Positions 6,371 to 15,694 of a stretch of DNA of 64,000 bases are shown here, one piece after another. Source of the stretch: Odoribacter sp. UBA944 (GTDB taxonomy: Bacteria > Bacteroidota > Bacteroidia > Bacteroidales > Marinifilaceae); NCBI GenBank assembly GCA_002293375.1, contig DBDA01000051.1:1-64000 (forward strand), written 5' to 3'. Below the pieces are notes generated by a model, which saw only the letters and a list, made by a program, of their open reading frames with translations, did not search any database and was not told where the DNA came from. Every line of letters begins with the position of its first letter. The first letter of the stretch is position 1. Made by a program: the position numbers and the translations under genes.

Positions 6371-8224
6371 TTACTGGTCGTTCATCGAAATGAGGAACTC
6401 TTCGTTGGAGAAGGTCTTCCCCAGCCTGTCCTTGACAAATTCCATGGCTTCCACGGAGTTCATATCGGTGAGGTAGTTTCGCAGGATCCAGATGCGGTTC
6501 AGGACGTTGGCATCCAACAACAGGTCTTCGCGACGGGTGCTGGAAGCGGTGATGTCCACGGCCGGGTAGATGCGCTTGTTGGAGAGTTTGCGGTCGAGCT
6601 GCAACTCCATGTTACCGGTTCCTTTAAACTCTTCGAAAATCACATCGTCCATTTTGGAACCGGTCTCCGTCAGGGCGGTCGCCAGGATGGTCAGCGATCC
6701 GCCGTCTTCAATGTTGCGGGCCGCCCCGAAAAAGCGTTTGGGCTTGTGCAGGGCGTTAGCGTCCACCCCTCCGGAAAGCACCTTGCCGGAGGCCGGAGAT
6801 ACGGTGTTGTAAGCGCGCGCCAGGCGGGTAATGGAGTCCAGAAGGATCACGACGTCGTGGCCGCACTCTACCATGCGTTTGGCTTTTTCCAATACGATGT
6901 TGGCCACTTTTACGTGGCGTTCCGCCGGTTCGTCGAAGGTGGAGGAGATGACTTCTGCGTTGACGCTACGGGCCATGTCGGTTACCTCTTCGGGACGTTC
7001 GTCTATCAACAGGATGATCAGGTATACTTCCGGATGATTGGCAGCGATAGCGTTGGCAATCTCTTTGAGCAAGACGGTTTTACCGGTTTTCGGCTGGGCG
7101 ACGATCAGGCCGCGCTGGCCTTTCCCAATCGGGGCGAACATGTCCACGACCCGGGTGGATATGGTGGATTTCCCGTTTCCGGTCAGATTGAATTTTTCAT
7201 TGGGAAAGAGCGGGGTCAGGTGGTCGAACGGAATCCTGTCCCGGACAGCATCCGGTTTTTTTCCGTTGATCTTTTCTACTTTGATGAGCGGGAAATATTT
7301 CTCCCCTTCTTTGGGCGGACGCACTGTCCCTTCTACCGTATCTCCTGTTTGCAGGCCGAACAGTTTGATCTGGCTTTGGGAGACATAGATGTCGTCCGGA
7401 GAGTTGAGGTAGTTGTAGTCGGGAGAACGCAGGAACCCGTATCCGTCGGGCATCATTTCCAATACGCCCGAATTGAGGATGATCCCTTCGAATTCGTAGT
7501 ATTTGTCCCGTTTGTCATAGCGCATTTTTCCGGGCGACGGTGTGTACGGATCGGGCTGTGATTCTTCTCTTCCGGTACGTACTTCTCCCTGTTCTTCGAA
7601 GAGCGATTCTTTGTCGGCAGTGTGTACGTAGGGTTCTTCGCGGAGGTATCCTGTCTGTTCGCGCACCGGCATGTCGGACGACTCTTCGGGGTTGATGTCC
7701 AACTCTTTTTCAAGGATGTCCTGGTGCGAGAAATGTTTTTTCCGTTCTTTTCCCCGTTCTGTAAATTTGTTGGTGTGCTGGTGGGGCCCTTTGCGGTTCT
7801 CTTCTGTCTGGGGTCTTCGCTGGGGCCGTTCGGCGGGTTGTGCGTTTTGCGACCTTTCGGGTTGTGCGGAGAATGGGTCACCGGGTTTTGCCTGAGGCCG
7901 GCCGACAGGCTGTATGTTTTCCTTCTCTTCTTCCTGTTTGGGGTATTTTTGCATGCCACCTCCTTTGGAGTCTCCGACTTTTTCTGCCGAACGCATGACA
8001 CGTACCCGCGGTTTTCGTTCTTTTCTCCGGTCTTCGTGTTCCGTTCTTCTCCCGGTTCCGGCGGAACGTTCCACGGTGTCTGTGGCGACGATGGCTTGCT
8101 GATCTAATATTTTGTAGACAAGGTCCTGTTTTTTGTAAGACTCGACCCGTTTAATATTCAATTTTTTCGCAATTTGCCGCAACTCTGGCAGCAATTTGTC
8201 ATTCAACTCTAAAATGTCGTACAT
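6371..8224 (-). CDS. rho: Transcription termination factor Rho with long disordered insert
   Basis: A 617-residue hexameric RNA helicase that ends transcription. Order: the Rho N-terminal helical domain (1-45, MYDILELNDKLLPELRQIAK); a highly charged, Pro/Gln/Glu/Arg-rich low-complexity segment at about 50-240; the RNA-binding cold-shock-like domain (GYGFLRS about 265); then the RecA-like motor with Walker A QPKTGKT (about 378) and Walker B VVILLDS (about 457). The insert makes it about 200 residues longer than the E. coli protein, as is usual in Bacteroidota; such an insert in Bacteroides Rho has been linked to condensate formation. It has its own promoter and a leader hairpin, so autoregulation is possible. 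Confidence 0.95.
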   Translation of the reverse strand: MYDILELNDKLLPELRQIAKKLNIKRVESYKKQDLVYKILDQQAIVATDTVERSAGTGRRTEHEDRRKERKPRVRVMRSAEKVGDSKGGGMQKYPKQEEEKENIQPVGRPQAKPGDPFSAQPERSQNAQPAERPQRRPQTEENRKGPHQHTNKFTERGKERKKHFSHQDILEKELDINPEESSDMPVREQTGYLREEPYVHTADKESLFEEQGEVRTGREESQPDPYTPSPGKMRYDKRDKYYEFEGIILNSGVLEMMPDGYGFLRSPDYNYLNSPDDIYVSQSQIKLFGLQTGDTVEGTVRPPKEGEKYFPLIKVEKINGKKPDAVRDRIPFDHLTPLFPNEKFNLTGNGKSTISTRVVDMFAPIGKGQRGLIVAQPKTGKTVLLKEIANAIAANHPEVYLIILLIDERPEEVTDMARSVNAEVISSTFDEPAERHVKVANIVLEKAKRMVECGHDVVILLDSITRLARAYNTVSPASGKVLSGGVDANALHKPKRFFGAARNIEDGGSLTILATALTETGSKMDDVIFEEFKGTGNMELQLDRKLSNKRIYPAVDITASSTRREDLLLDANVLNRIWILRNYLTDMNSVEAMEFVKDRLGKTFSNEEFLISMNDQ

Positions 8225-8273
8225 AAAAAGATGTTACTTGATTTTTATTTGCAGTAAGTTTTGTAGTGAAAAT

Positions 8274-8339
8274 CACCGGACAAGACTCCGGTGGAAATGA
8301 AATCGACACAAATTTACGATTTTTTATCCTTATAACAAA
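8274..8339 (-). promoter_or_regulatory. rho promoter and leader hairpin
   Basis: On the minus strand TTTG (8336-8339), 19 nt, TAAATTTG (8309-8316) is a full sigma-ABfr match. Transcription should start near 8302, giving a leader of about 78 nt. It contains the perfect hairpin CACCGGA/TCCGGTG (8274-8293). The promoter is separate from the RND operon that ends at 8355. Confidence 0.7.
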
Positions 8340-8354
8340 GGGGGGTGTTTATTT

Positions 8355-11300
8355 TTACGGGGGTGTTACTCTTTTCATGGGTAAAAAGAACGGCAGGTAG
8401 ACGAGGAAGGCGATGACGGAGAAGAGCATCCCTCCCATCGTGCCGACGGCAAACGAGTACCAGAACTGGTCGTCCTTGCCGCCTACGATGAAGGGGATCA
8501 GGCCCAGTACGGTGGAGACGATGGTGAGGAGGATGGGCACGATTTTCCGGCTGTACGCTTTCAGATAGAGCGGCAGGGGCTCTCTGCGGGTGTAGTGCCG
8601 TGAGATGATGTTGTACTCGTTAACCACGTAAATACCGGCGTTGACCACCAACCCGCTGAGCAGGATAAAGGAAGCGAAACCTCCCTGGTCGAAGTTGAAT
8701 CCGAACAGCCCGAACGTCAGGAACACTCCGATAAACGACACCGGGATCATTAAGATGATCACCAACGGTTTCTTCAGCGATTCGAAAAGGATGGAGCAAA
8801 CAATGTAGATGATGGCGATTACCAACAGGACCAGCAGAAAAGAGTTATTCGACTCATTCTCTGAGTAAAAGTATCCACCCAACTCGCTCTTAGCCATGTA
8901 GCCGACGGGGAGTATCCCATCGTTCAACCGTTCCACCTGTGTCCTCATTATCCGGGAAGCCAATTCGCCCGGCCCGACAAAATCGAAAGCGACGATCAGT
9001 TGGTAGGATTGGTTGCGTTTGTAGATGCTCAGACCGGTGAATTGCCTGTCTATCGTTCCGAAATCCGCCAGCTTCACCCGGACCGAATCCACCGGCAGCG
9101 GGTCGTTCTTGACGCGCCACAGATCGAAACTGTTTTTCTTGGATGACGAAAGCAGCACCCGTTCGGGTTTCCCGTTCGTAAATACCGATCGAAGCGACCG
9201 TTCGTAAAGCAACTGGTTCAGCATACTGAAATAGGAACCCAGGCCCCCTCCTGTCATCAATGCTTTTTCGCGGTCGATGTCCACAAAAAATTCCTGTTTG
9301 CGGCGCGCAACATTCCAACTTACCTCGCCGTAGATACCCGGTTCGGACACGCGACGGTTCCGGAAGAGCGAATCCCTCAACCCCTCGGCGTATCGCATCA
9401 ACTGCTCGTAACTGTACCCCGTGAGGATGATGCGGTATGGTTTGAACTGATTGGAGTAAATATTGTTACTGAAGTGCTTATCCGGAAGGCCGTAAATGCT
9501 CCACGTGGCTCCCCCGAACCTCAGGGCCTCCCTCTGGACATTTTCGTGGAGTTCGTATGGAAAGTTGCTTTTTTCATACTCCGGTTTGAACCGTACGGTG
9601 ATAGTGGAGTTATCGTATGAATAGACCGTGGTGCGGAAACTTTCGATCTCCTTGAACCGGGCCAAGTAGTTCTCCATGTAGCGCACGATCTCGTTGAGCT
9701 GGTGTACTGTGTTGCCTTCCACCATGCCGGCCCGGATGGTCAGGGCGATCCGTTCCTGTTCCAGGTTCCTCCGGTAGGCAGGTGGCTTCCGGGTATCGAA
9801 CAACCGGAAGGAGCCGCCCAGGATCTTCTCCACAACCGCTTTGTTGTCCTGATACAGTTTGCTGCCGATGGTTTTGTTGTACCACTTTTGCCACATTGCC
9901 GGTTCCTCGTTGCGTCCGGGTTTCGATTGCGAAGGCAACAGGTGGATGGGAAGTCCGAAGCCGAGGATCAGTATGGTAATGAACAGCCAGCGGTGCCGCC
10001 GCCCCCAGCCGGTAAAGGCAGCGTAGCGCCGGTTGTAACCGGTCACGAAGCGCTTCGTCCGCATTGTGGCCGCCGTCATCGGTTTTTTCAGCGGGAAACA
10101 GTCGAGCAGGGCGGGGATAAAGAGGAGCGATATCACCAGCGATACGGAGAGGTTGATGATGATCACCCAGGCAAAATCACCGAATATGAGTTGTTGCTGC
10201 GGGGGAAGCAGGAAGACCACCGTCAGGGAGGCGACGGTGGTAAGGACTGCTCCCAAAATGGCCAGGAATGCTCTCCGGTCGCGGTAGTAGCTGTAATGGT
10301 CGACCATGATGATGGAGGTGTCGATGATGATCCCCAACGACACGGTGATCCCGGCCAGGGAATAAAGGTGTATCTGCAATCCCAACAGGTAGTAGAAGAT
10401 CAAAGCTACCAAAATATTGGCCAGAAGTGTCACAAGGATCATCAGCAGATACGCCCAATTTCGGCTGACGGCCAGTACGAACAGCATCAGGATGAGCACC
10501 GTCATCAGTGTGCGCAGGAAGATGGTATGCAGCTCTTTGTTGATGTAATCCGCTGCATCGTAGTTCATTTCGGCGGCAAATCCTTTGGGGAACGATTGTG
10601 CGAGTTGCGCCATGACGGCTTTTACTTCGGACGAGAGCTGGACTACATTGGTGTTTTTTTGCGCCAGGACCGACAGGTTGATGATGTTCAGCCCGTTGAT
10701 CCGCGAATAGGAAAGCGGCAGGCGCTGCCGGTAGGCCACTGTTGCCAACTCGCCCAGCAAGACGATGCGTCCGCCGGCATGGGCAACCGGGATGGTGGAA
10801 AAATCGGTTGTCCGGTCGCTCATGCGCGCTTTGAGCAAGATCACATTGCCGTCACCATAGGTCACGTTACCGATGGTTGCCTCGCCGAAGTAGTCGTTGA
10901 AAGCCGCTGCGATCCGGTCCATCGAAATCCCCGCCGACAGTGCAGCGTCCGGATCTACCGTGATTTCGTATTCGTAAGGCTGGATGCCCCCGTACTGTAC
11001 GCTATTCACCCCTTCCAGCCGGGAAAGCGCCGGCAACAGGTGGTCGACGATGTACCGCTCCGCTTCCTGTCCCGACAGGCTGGTATTGATGGTGTAACTG
11101 GCCACGAATGTCTCTCCGCCGCTCTCTCCGCCGGTGGAGACGCTCAGGCCGGGATACGACACCCCTTCCGGAAGCTGCGGATAGAGGGCCCGGATTTGCG
11201 AAGCAACCTCGAAACGGGCGACATCCATCTTTGTTCCCTCCTTAAATTGCAACGTCACTGTTCCGTATCCATAACCGGAAATCGACGTGATCTCCTCCAC

Positions 11301-11525
11301 CCCGTCGAGCCGCGTCAGCACTCCTTCCAATTTGGAGATCACCTCTTTTTCAAGAATCGACGGGGAAGCCCCGCTCCAGGAACACCCCACCGACAGGCTC
11401 AGGGTCTTCTGCGCCGGTTGCAACTGTACTGACAGCAGGGGGATCATTGCCACGCCGACAATCATCAGCGCCACCATGATCAGGATGATGGAAAACGGGG
11501 ATAGTGTGTGTCTGTGATCGGCCAT
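8355..11525 (-). CDS. RND efflux permease, second subunit
   Basis: A 1056-residue inner-membrane RND (AcrB/HAE1-like) transporter. The N-terminal helix (SPFSIILIMVALMIVGVAMI) is followed by a large periplasmic loop, TM2-6 with the TM4 motif GIIIDTSIIMVDHY near residue 400, a second periplasmic loop, and TM7-12. The TM4 aspartate of the proton relay is kept, but the second aspartate found in AcrB is a threonine. It follows the other permease after 6 nt and differs strongly from it, so the pump may be a hetero-trimer like MdtBC, or the two proteins may have different substrates. No linked resistance gene or regulator shows the substrate. Confidence 0.85.
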   Translation of the reverse strand: MADHRHTLSPFSIILIMVALMIVGVAMIPLLSVQLQPAQKTLSLSVGCSWSGASPSILEKEVISKLEGVLTRLDGVEEITSISGYGYGTVTLQFKEGTKMDVARFEVASQIRALYPQLPEGVSYPGLSVSTGGESGGETFVASYTINTSLSGQEAERYIVDHLLPALSRLEGVNSVQYGGIQPYEYEITVDPDAALSAGISMDRIAAAFNDYFGEATIGNVTYGDGNVILLKARMSDRTTDFSTIPVAHAGGRIVLLGELATVAYRQRLPLSYSRINGLNIINLSVLAQKNTNVVQLSSEVKAVMAQLAQSFPKGFAAEMNYDAADYINKELHTIFLRTLMTVLILMLFVLAVSRNWAYLLMILVTLLANILVALIFYYLLGLQIHLYSLAGITVSLGIIIDTSIIMVDHYSYYRDRRAFLAILGAVLTTVASLTVVFLLPPQQQLIFGDFAWVIIINLSVSLVISLLFIPALLDCFPLKKPMTAATMRTKRFVTGYNRRYAAFTGWGRRHRWLFITILILGFGLPIHLLPSQSKPGRNEEPAMWQKWYNKTIGSKLYQDNKAVVEKILGGSFRLFDTRKPPAYRRNLEQERIALTIRAGMVEGNTVHQLNEIVRYMENYLARFKEIESFRTTVYSYDNSTITVRFKPEYEKSNFPYELHENVQREALRFGGATWSIYGLPDKHFSNNIYSNQFKPYRIILTGYSYEQLMRYAEGLRDSLFRNRRVSEPGIYGEVSWNVARRKQEFFVDIDREKALMTGGGLGSYFSMLNQLLYERSLRSVFTNGKPERVLLSSSKKNSFDLWRVKNDPLPVDSVRVKLADFGTIDRQFTGLSIYKRNQSYQLIVAFDFVGPGELASRIMRTQVERLNDGILPVGYMAKSELGGYFYSENESNNSFLLVLLVIAIIYIVCSILFESLKKPLVIILMIPVSFIGVFLTFGLFGFNFDQGGFASFILLSGLVVNAGIYVVNEYNIISRHYTRREPLPLYLKAYSRKIVPILLTIVSTVLGLIPFIVGGKDDQFWYSFAVGTMGGMLFSVIAFLVYLPFFLPMKRVTPP

Positions 11526-11531
11526 CCGGGG

Positions 11532-14500
11532 TTACCTCTTCTTGTAAACGGAGTAATAGATCAGCGGTACAAAGAATATGCTTACGAGCGTTCCGGCCGT
11601 CATGCCCGCTATGGTAGCGACAGACAGCGGGTATTGCAGGTCGGAGCCCATGTCCCCGCGTGCCAGGAAGGGGGAGATGGCCAGGATGGTGGTCAGGGAG
11701 GTCATGATGATCGGTTTCAGGCGCCGTCGCCCGCCCTCCAAAATGGCGCGGATGATCGACATGCCTTCGTGTCTGCGGAGTTGGTTGATGGTGTCGACCT
11801 TCAGGATCGAGTCGTTGATCACAATGCCGCAGGTGACGACGACACCGATCAGGGACATGATGTTCAGGGAGACGTCCAATATCCAGAGCGCCAGCAGGGT
11901 AAAGAAGATATCGAGCACCAGCTCCGAAAGGATCACCACCGGCTGGAGCACGGATTCGAATTGCGCCGCCAAGATAAAGTAGAGCAACAGTACGGCCACG
12001 ATTAAAACAACGAGAATCTCCCATACGAGGCCACGGTTGGTGAAATAGGATCCGCTGAAACCGACCTCAAAATCGCTGTTCCCGCGTACGATCCCGCGCA
12101 CTTTTTCCACCGTTTTCGAAACTTCTTTGTCCTCCGCGTCAAATGTTAAGGGATAGAAGTTCCCTTCCGCCCCCGAGACAATGAACTTCAGGTCCTGCCG
12201 GCGGGTTTCGCGAAAAAAGGTGCTGAGCGGAATATCCAATCCGGATCGTCGGATCGATGCCTCTTCCAGTATCTCCGCGAGGCTCGACCGGTTATCGCCC
12301 ACCACCACCGGTACGGGAAACTTACCCTGCATCAGGGTAAAGATCGTATTGTCGTTGAGCGAACTGCGGAGTACGCCGGTCAATTCGCCGAAGGAAACGT
12401 CGTACAGCGCCATGACGTCGGGCCGACCCACAAAGAGGATGTACTCCTCCCAGGCTACCGGGTCGATCTCTGTTCCGGGAAGCCCTGCCGCTATCACCGC
12501 CAGCAGGGAGTCGAGTTTCACAGGATCGGGCGCCTGTCCGTCGGTAGAGCGCAAACGCGCCACCAATTTTGACTCTTTATCGGCAAATACCACTTCGAAA
12601 ATATTGCCCGAAGATTCGAAATCGTAAATCGCGTCGGGGTAACGGGTTTTCAAAAACTCCGACACGGCCATCCGGATCTCTTCGATGGTATGCCCCTCCC
12701 GGCTGTTGACATAAACGACAGCTTCCGAATTGCCGGTCTTGCGGGTGTGGGAAAGCACGAACTGCTGCACGCCGGCCATCTCGGTTATCTGCCGGGCCAT
12801 CGGCTCCGCAACACCGGCCAATTGTCCCGTACGCCGGTCGTTCTCTTCCAGTGTGATCCGTTCGTTCCAATCCACGTGGATCAGCATATCGGTGTAGGTC
12901 ATTTCGGGAAGCTTCTCTTTCCGGACCACGGCGAAGAGCAGCGGCATTCCCGCAAAAGCCACCAAAAAGGTCGCTCCGACAATCCAGCGCCGGCGGAAAA
13001 AGAAGATCAATATCCGTTCGTACCACCGCTCGAACCAGCCGAAGGAAAATTTTGCTAAAAAGCGATTGACCGTGAGTCTCTCCTGGCGCCGGCAAGTCAG
13101 GTAAAAATAGACCGGAATGACCGTCACGGTAGCGGCCAATGCACAGAACAGGGTGATGACGACTGCCATAGCCTGATCGTAAAAAAGCGCACCGGCAATT
13201 CCGCTCAGGAAGATCAGCGGAACGAATACCGCACAGGTCGTTAGTACGGAACTCAGCATGGGAGCGAAAACTTCGCCCGTGCCCTTGACGATCGCTTCTT
13301 TCAACGTATATCCCGTATTCCAGCGAAAAGTGATGTTGTCGATCACGATGATGGAGTTGTCGACCATCATGCCCACACCCAGTACCAGGCCCGAAAGCGA
13401 AATGATGTTGATGGAGATGCCGATCAGGTAGAAAAAGAGCATGGAGAGTATCAGGGCTATCGGCATGGTGAGCATGATCAGGAATGCCGACCGCAGGTTC
13501 TGCATGAATAAAAAGATGATCAGGCAGGCCAACAGGACGCCCAGCACAATGTTTTTGAACAGATTGTTGATGGAGTAGTCCAACAATTCGGTCTGGTCGC
13601 GCGTGAGGGTAAAAGTCACATCGGGATAGTCCGTTTCGAAGTAGTTCAGCAACTCGTTGATCCCCGCTTTCAGTTCGGACATGCGGGCGTCGGATTGTTT
13701 GATCACGGCCAGCGTGATGGCATGCCGGCCGTCGGAACGGACCACGGTCGCCCGTTTTTGCGGATGTTCCACCACCCGGGCCAGGTCCCCGACCCGGAAA
13801 ACCCGGCCGTCGGCTTTCAGGTAAGCGTTCTCTATGTCGGTGATGTCCCGGGCCTCCCGCTGTACCTTGATGTTGAACTGGTATTCGCCGTCACGGATGG
13901 TGAGGTTGCCCAAGGAGATGTTGATGTTCCGGAGCGCATTCTCCAGCGTTGCCGTTGTCAGGCCCATCTGCGTTAATTTCTCCCGGTCGGGAATGATCAG
14001 GATCTCCTGCGAAACATATCCGTTCACGTCTACCATGGCTACCTCGGGCAACTGCTCGATACGCTTCACGATGACGTTGCCCGCAAAGTCGCTCAATTGC
14101 GCAAAACGGTCGGAAACGGGGAAAAGCGGATCGATGGGGGTGAACTTCTCATCGTCTTCGATGGTCATGTTGATGTAGAAGGCCGGTATATCGGCCGCTC
14201 CGGCCTTTAGGACATAGGGCCGCTCCATGTCTTTGGGCATGCCGGCCATCGCCCGGTCGATCTTTTCGTTGACTTCGATAAAGAGGTAATCGCTGCCGGA
14301 ACCGTGCTCAAAACTCAACGAAATGGTGCCGCTGCCGTCTTTGGTTTCGCTCCGGATGTCCTGCAAGCCGGCGATCTGCATCAATTGCTGCCTGAGCGGG
14401 CCAACCACCGACTCCTCCAATTCGCGGGCCGACTGTTGCGGATAGGAGACCTGTACGGTGATGTAGGGAATGTCTACGGCGGGGATCAATGAGATCGGCA

Positions 14501-14588
14501 GCAGGTGAATGCTCACCAATCCCAACACCAGCACCATGATCAGGAACATGGTCACGGCAATTGGCCGTTCTATCAGTTTTCGCAGCAT
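11532..14588 (-). CDS. RND efflux permease, first subunit
   Basis: A 1018-residue RND transporter, proton-driven and in the inner membrane. It starts MLRKLIERPIAVTMFLIMVL (TM1), then the porter loop, and TM4 has GVGMMVDNSIIVIDN around residue 400, where the first relay aspartate is present and the second is asparagine. FFVPLIYYSVYKKR closes the last helix. It lies 13 nt after the adaptor gene and 6 nt before the second permease, so all four genes (TolC, adaptor, permease, permease) form one operon. Both permeases have normal length and no breaks. Confidence 0.88.
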   Translation of the reverse strand: MLRKLIERPIAVTMFLIMVLVLGLVSIHLLPISLIPAVDIPYITVQVSYPQQSARELEESVVGPLRQQLMQIAGLQDIRSETKDGSGTISLSFEHGSGSDYLFIEVNEKIDRAMAGMPKDMERPYVLKAGAADIPAFYINMTIEDDEKFTPIDPLFPVSDRFAQLSDFAGNVIVKRIEQLPEVAMVDVNGYVSQEILIIPDREKLTQMGLTTATLENALRNINISLGNLTIRDGEYQFNIKVQREARDITDIENAYLKADGRVFRVGDLARVVEHPQKRATVVRSDGRHAITLAVIKQSDARMSELKAGINELLNYFETDYPDVTFTLTRDQTELLDYSINNLFKNIVLGVLLACLIIFLFMQNLRSAFLIMLTMPIALILSMLFFYLIGISINIISLSGLVLGVGMMVDNSIIVIDNITFRWNTGYTLKEAIVKGTGEVFAPMLSSVLTTCAVFVPLIFLSGIAGALFYDQAMAVVITLFCALAATVTVIPVYFYLTCRRQERLTVNRFLAKFSFGWFERWYERILIFFFRRRWIVGATFLVAFAGMPLLFAVVRKEKLPEMTYTDMLIHVDWNERITLEENDRRTGQLAGVAEPMARQITEMAGVQQFVLSHTRKTGNSEAVVYVNSREGHTIEEIRMAVSEFLKTRYPDAIYDFESSGNIFEVVFADKESKLVARLRSTDGQAPDPVKLDSLLAVIAAGLPGTEIDPVAWEEYILFVGRPDVMALYDVSFGELTGVLRSSLNDNTIFTLMQGKFPVPVVVGDNRSSLAEILEEASIRRSGLDIPLSTFFRETRRQDLKFIVSGAEGNFYPLTFDAEDKEVSKTVEKVRGIVRGNSDFEVGFSGSYFTNRGLVWEILVVLIVAVLLLYFILAAQFESVLQPVVILSELVLDIFFTLLALWILDVSLNIMSLIGVVVTCGIVINDSILKVDTINQLRRHEGMSIIRAILEGGRRRLKPIIMTSLTTILAISPFLARGDMGSDLQYPLSVATIAGMTAGTLVSIFFVPLIYYSVYKKR

Positions 14589-14601
14589 ACCCCGGCGGAG
14601 T

Positions 14602-15681
14602 TTAAGGTTTGATCTCTACAACCGTTTCGTTGGCCAGGTTCAGGTTGCCTGAGAAAATGATCAGGTCGCCAACGGCCAAGTCTGCCCCGCGCTCCGTGTT
14701 GGGCGCCACCACGTATTCGGAACTGTTGTCCATCACGGTATGCACGTAGGTCCAGTAAGCTTTGCCGTCGCGGTAGCGGAACAGCACTTCGAGGTTGTCG
14801 CGCATCACTACGGCGCTTTTGGGTACCACCAACTGTCCGGGCACCACTTTCTCCACCAACAGTTTTACGTTCATTCCGTCGATGAAGGTGCCGTTGTTGG
14901 TGATCTCCGCCTCCACCAATACCTGCCCGTTGTTGTCTACCAACGGATTGACGCTGGTGATGTGGCCGTTTATGTAATTTTCCGGGTCGAAGAAGGAAGC
15001 GACCTTCACGACATTCCCTTTTTGTACAAAATCGAGTTCTGTCTCCAGTACGCTGAAGGCGACCACCAACCGGGCATCGTCCACCAATGTACAAAATTCG
15101 GCGTCGCTGCGTTCGTACGGGCGGCCTTTGACCGTAGCCACCTTACCGGCGAACGGTGCTTTCAATGTGCAGGCTTCCAAGGTGTTCCGCGCATTCGCCA
15201 GATTCAGTTCGGCAACGTTGTATCCCGACCGGATCTTGGCTAACTCCATCGTCCGTTCCGGCACCAGGGGGTCTTCCATGTTTTCGTAACCGAAACCGAT
15301 GATTGCGTCGTTCAGGTCTATCTTGGCTTTTTCAAAATTTTGCAGGGCAGAGGTCAGTGCGTTCTGCACTTCGGTCCGGTCTAATTCGGCCAGTATTGTT
15401 CCGGCTCCGACCCGGTCCCCGTTGGAAACATATATTTTGTCGATGGTACCCGGTGTCTTGAACGCAAGTACGCTTTTGTTCCCGGCCCTCAATTTGCCGT
15501 TGGTGGCGATTTGCCTCCGGAACGGCCTTGTCTGCAGTTCCATGACTTTTACTTCCACACGGTTGTCCGCGTACTCCTGGCGCGCCAGTTCCGCCGTCTC
15601 TTTTTTCTCTTTCCCGCCGCAACCGCCGAGGGCAACGGCAAAGACAGCAGCCATCAATACTGCCGGTATGCGTTGTATCAT
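14602..15681 (-). CDS. RND efflux periplasmic adaptor (membrane fusion protein), lipoprotein
   Basis: I place the start at 15681 (MIQRIPAVLMAAVFAVALGG, then C), which gives a clean lipoprotein signal and a 13-nt gap from the TolC gene. The longer frame from 15714 overlaps that gene. The mature part has the beta-barrel and lipoyl halves GTIDKIYVSNGDRVGAGTIL and FAGKVATVKGRPY flanking a short coiled-coil (about residues 95-165), then the membrane-proximal domain ending DLIIFSGN. It links the inner-membrane permeases to the outer-membrane channel encoded just upstream. Confidence 0.87.
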   Translation of the reverse strand: MIQRIPAVLMAAVFAVALGGCGGKEKKETAELARQEYADNRVEVKVMELQTRPFRRQIATNGKLRAGNKSVLAFKTPGTIDKIYVSNGDRVGAGTILAELDRTEVQNALTSALQNFEKAKIDLNDAIIGFGYENMEDPLVPERTMELAKIRSGYNVAELNLANARNTLEACTLKAPFAGKVATVKGRPYERSDAEFCTLVDDARLVVAFSVLETELDFVQKGNVVKVASFFDPENYINGHITSVNPLVDNNGQVLVEAEITNNGTFIDGMNVKLLVEKVVPGQLVVPKSAVVMRDNLEVLFRYRDGKAYWTYVHTVMDNSSEYVVAPNTERGADLAVGDLIIFSGNLNLANETVVEIKP

Positions 15682-15694
15682 ATTGTATTTCGGA

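Noticed and set aside
9702..11432. Long plus-strand ORF (576 codons) opposite the second RND permease
   Set aside because: It is antisense to a complete transporter gene; length is due to codon bias of the real strand. Similar long shadows occur opposite nifJ (3824-4795), SusD (45713-47257) and SusC (49117-51072).
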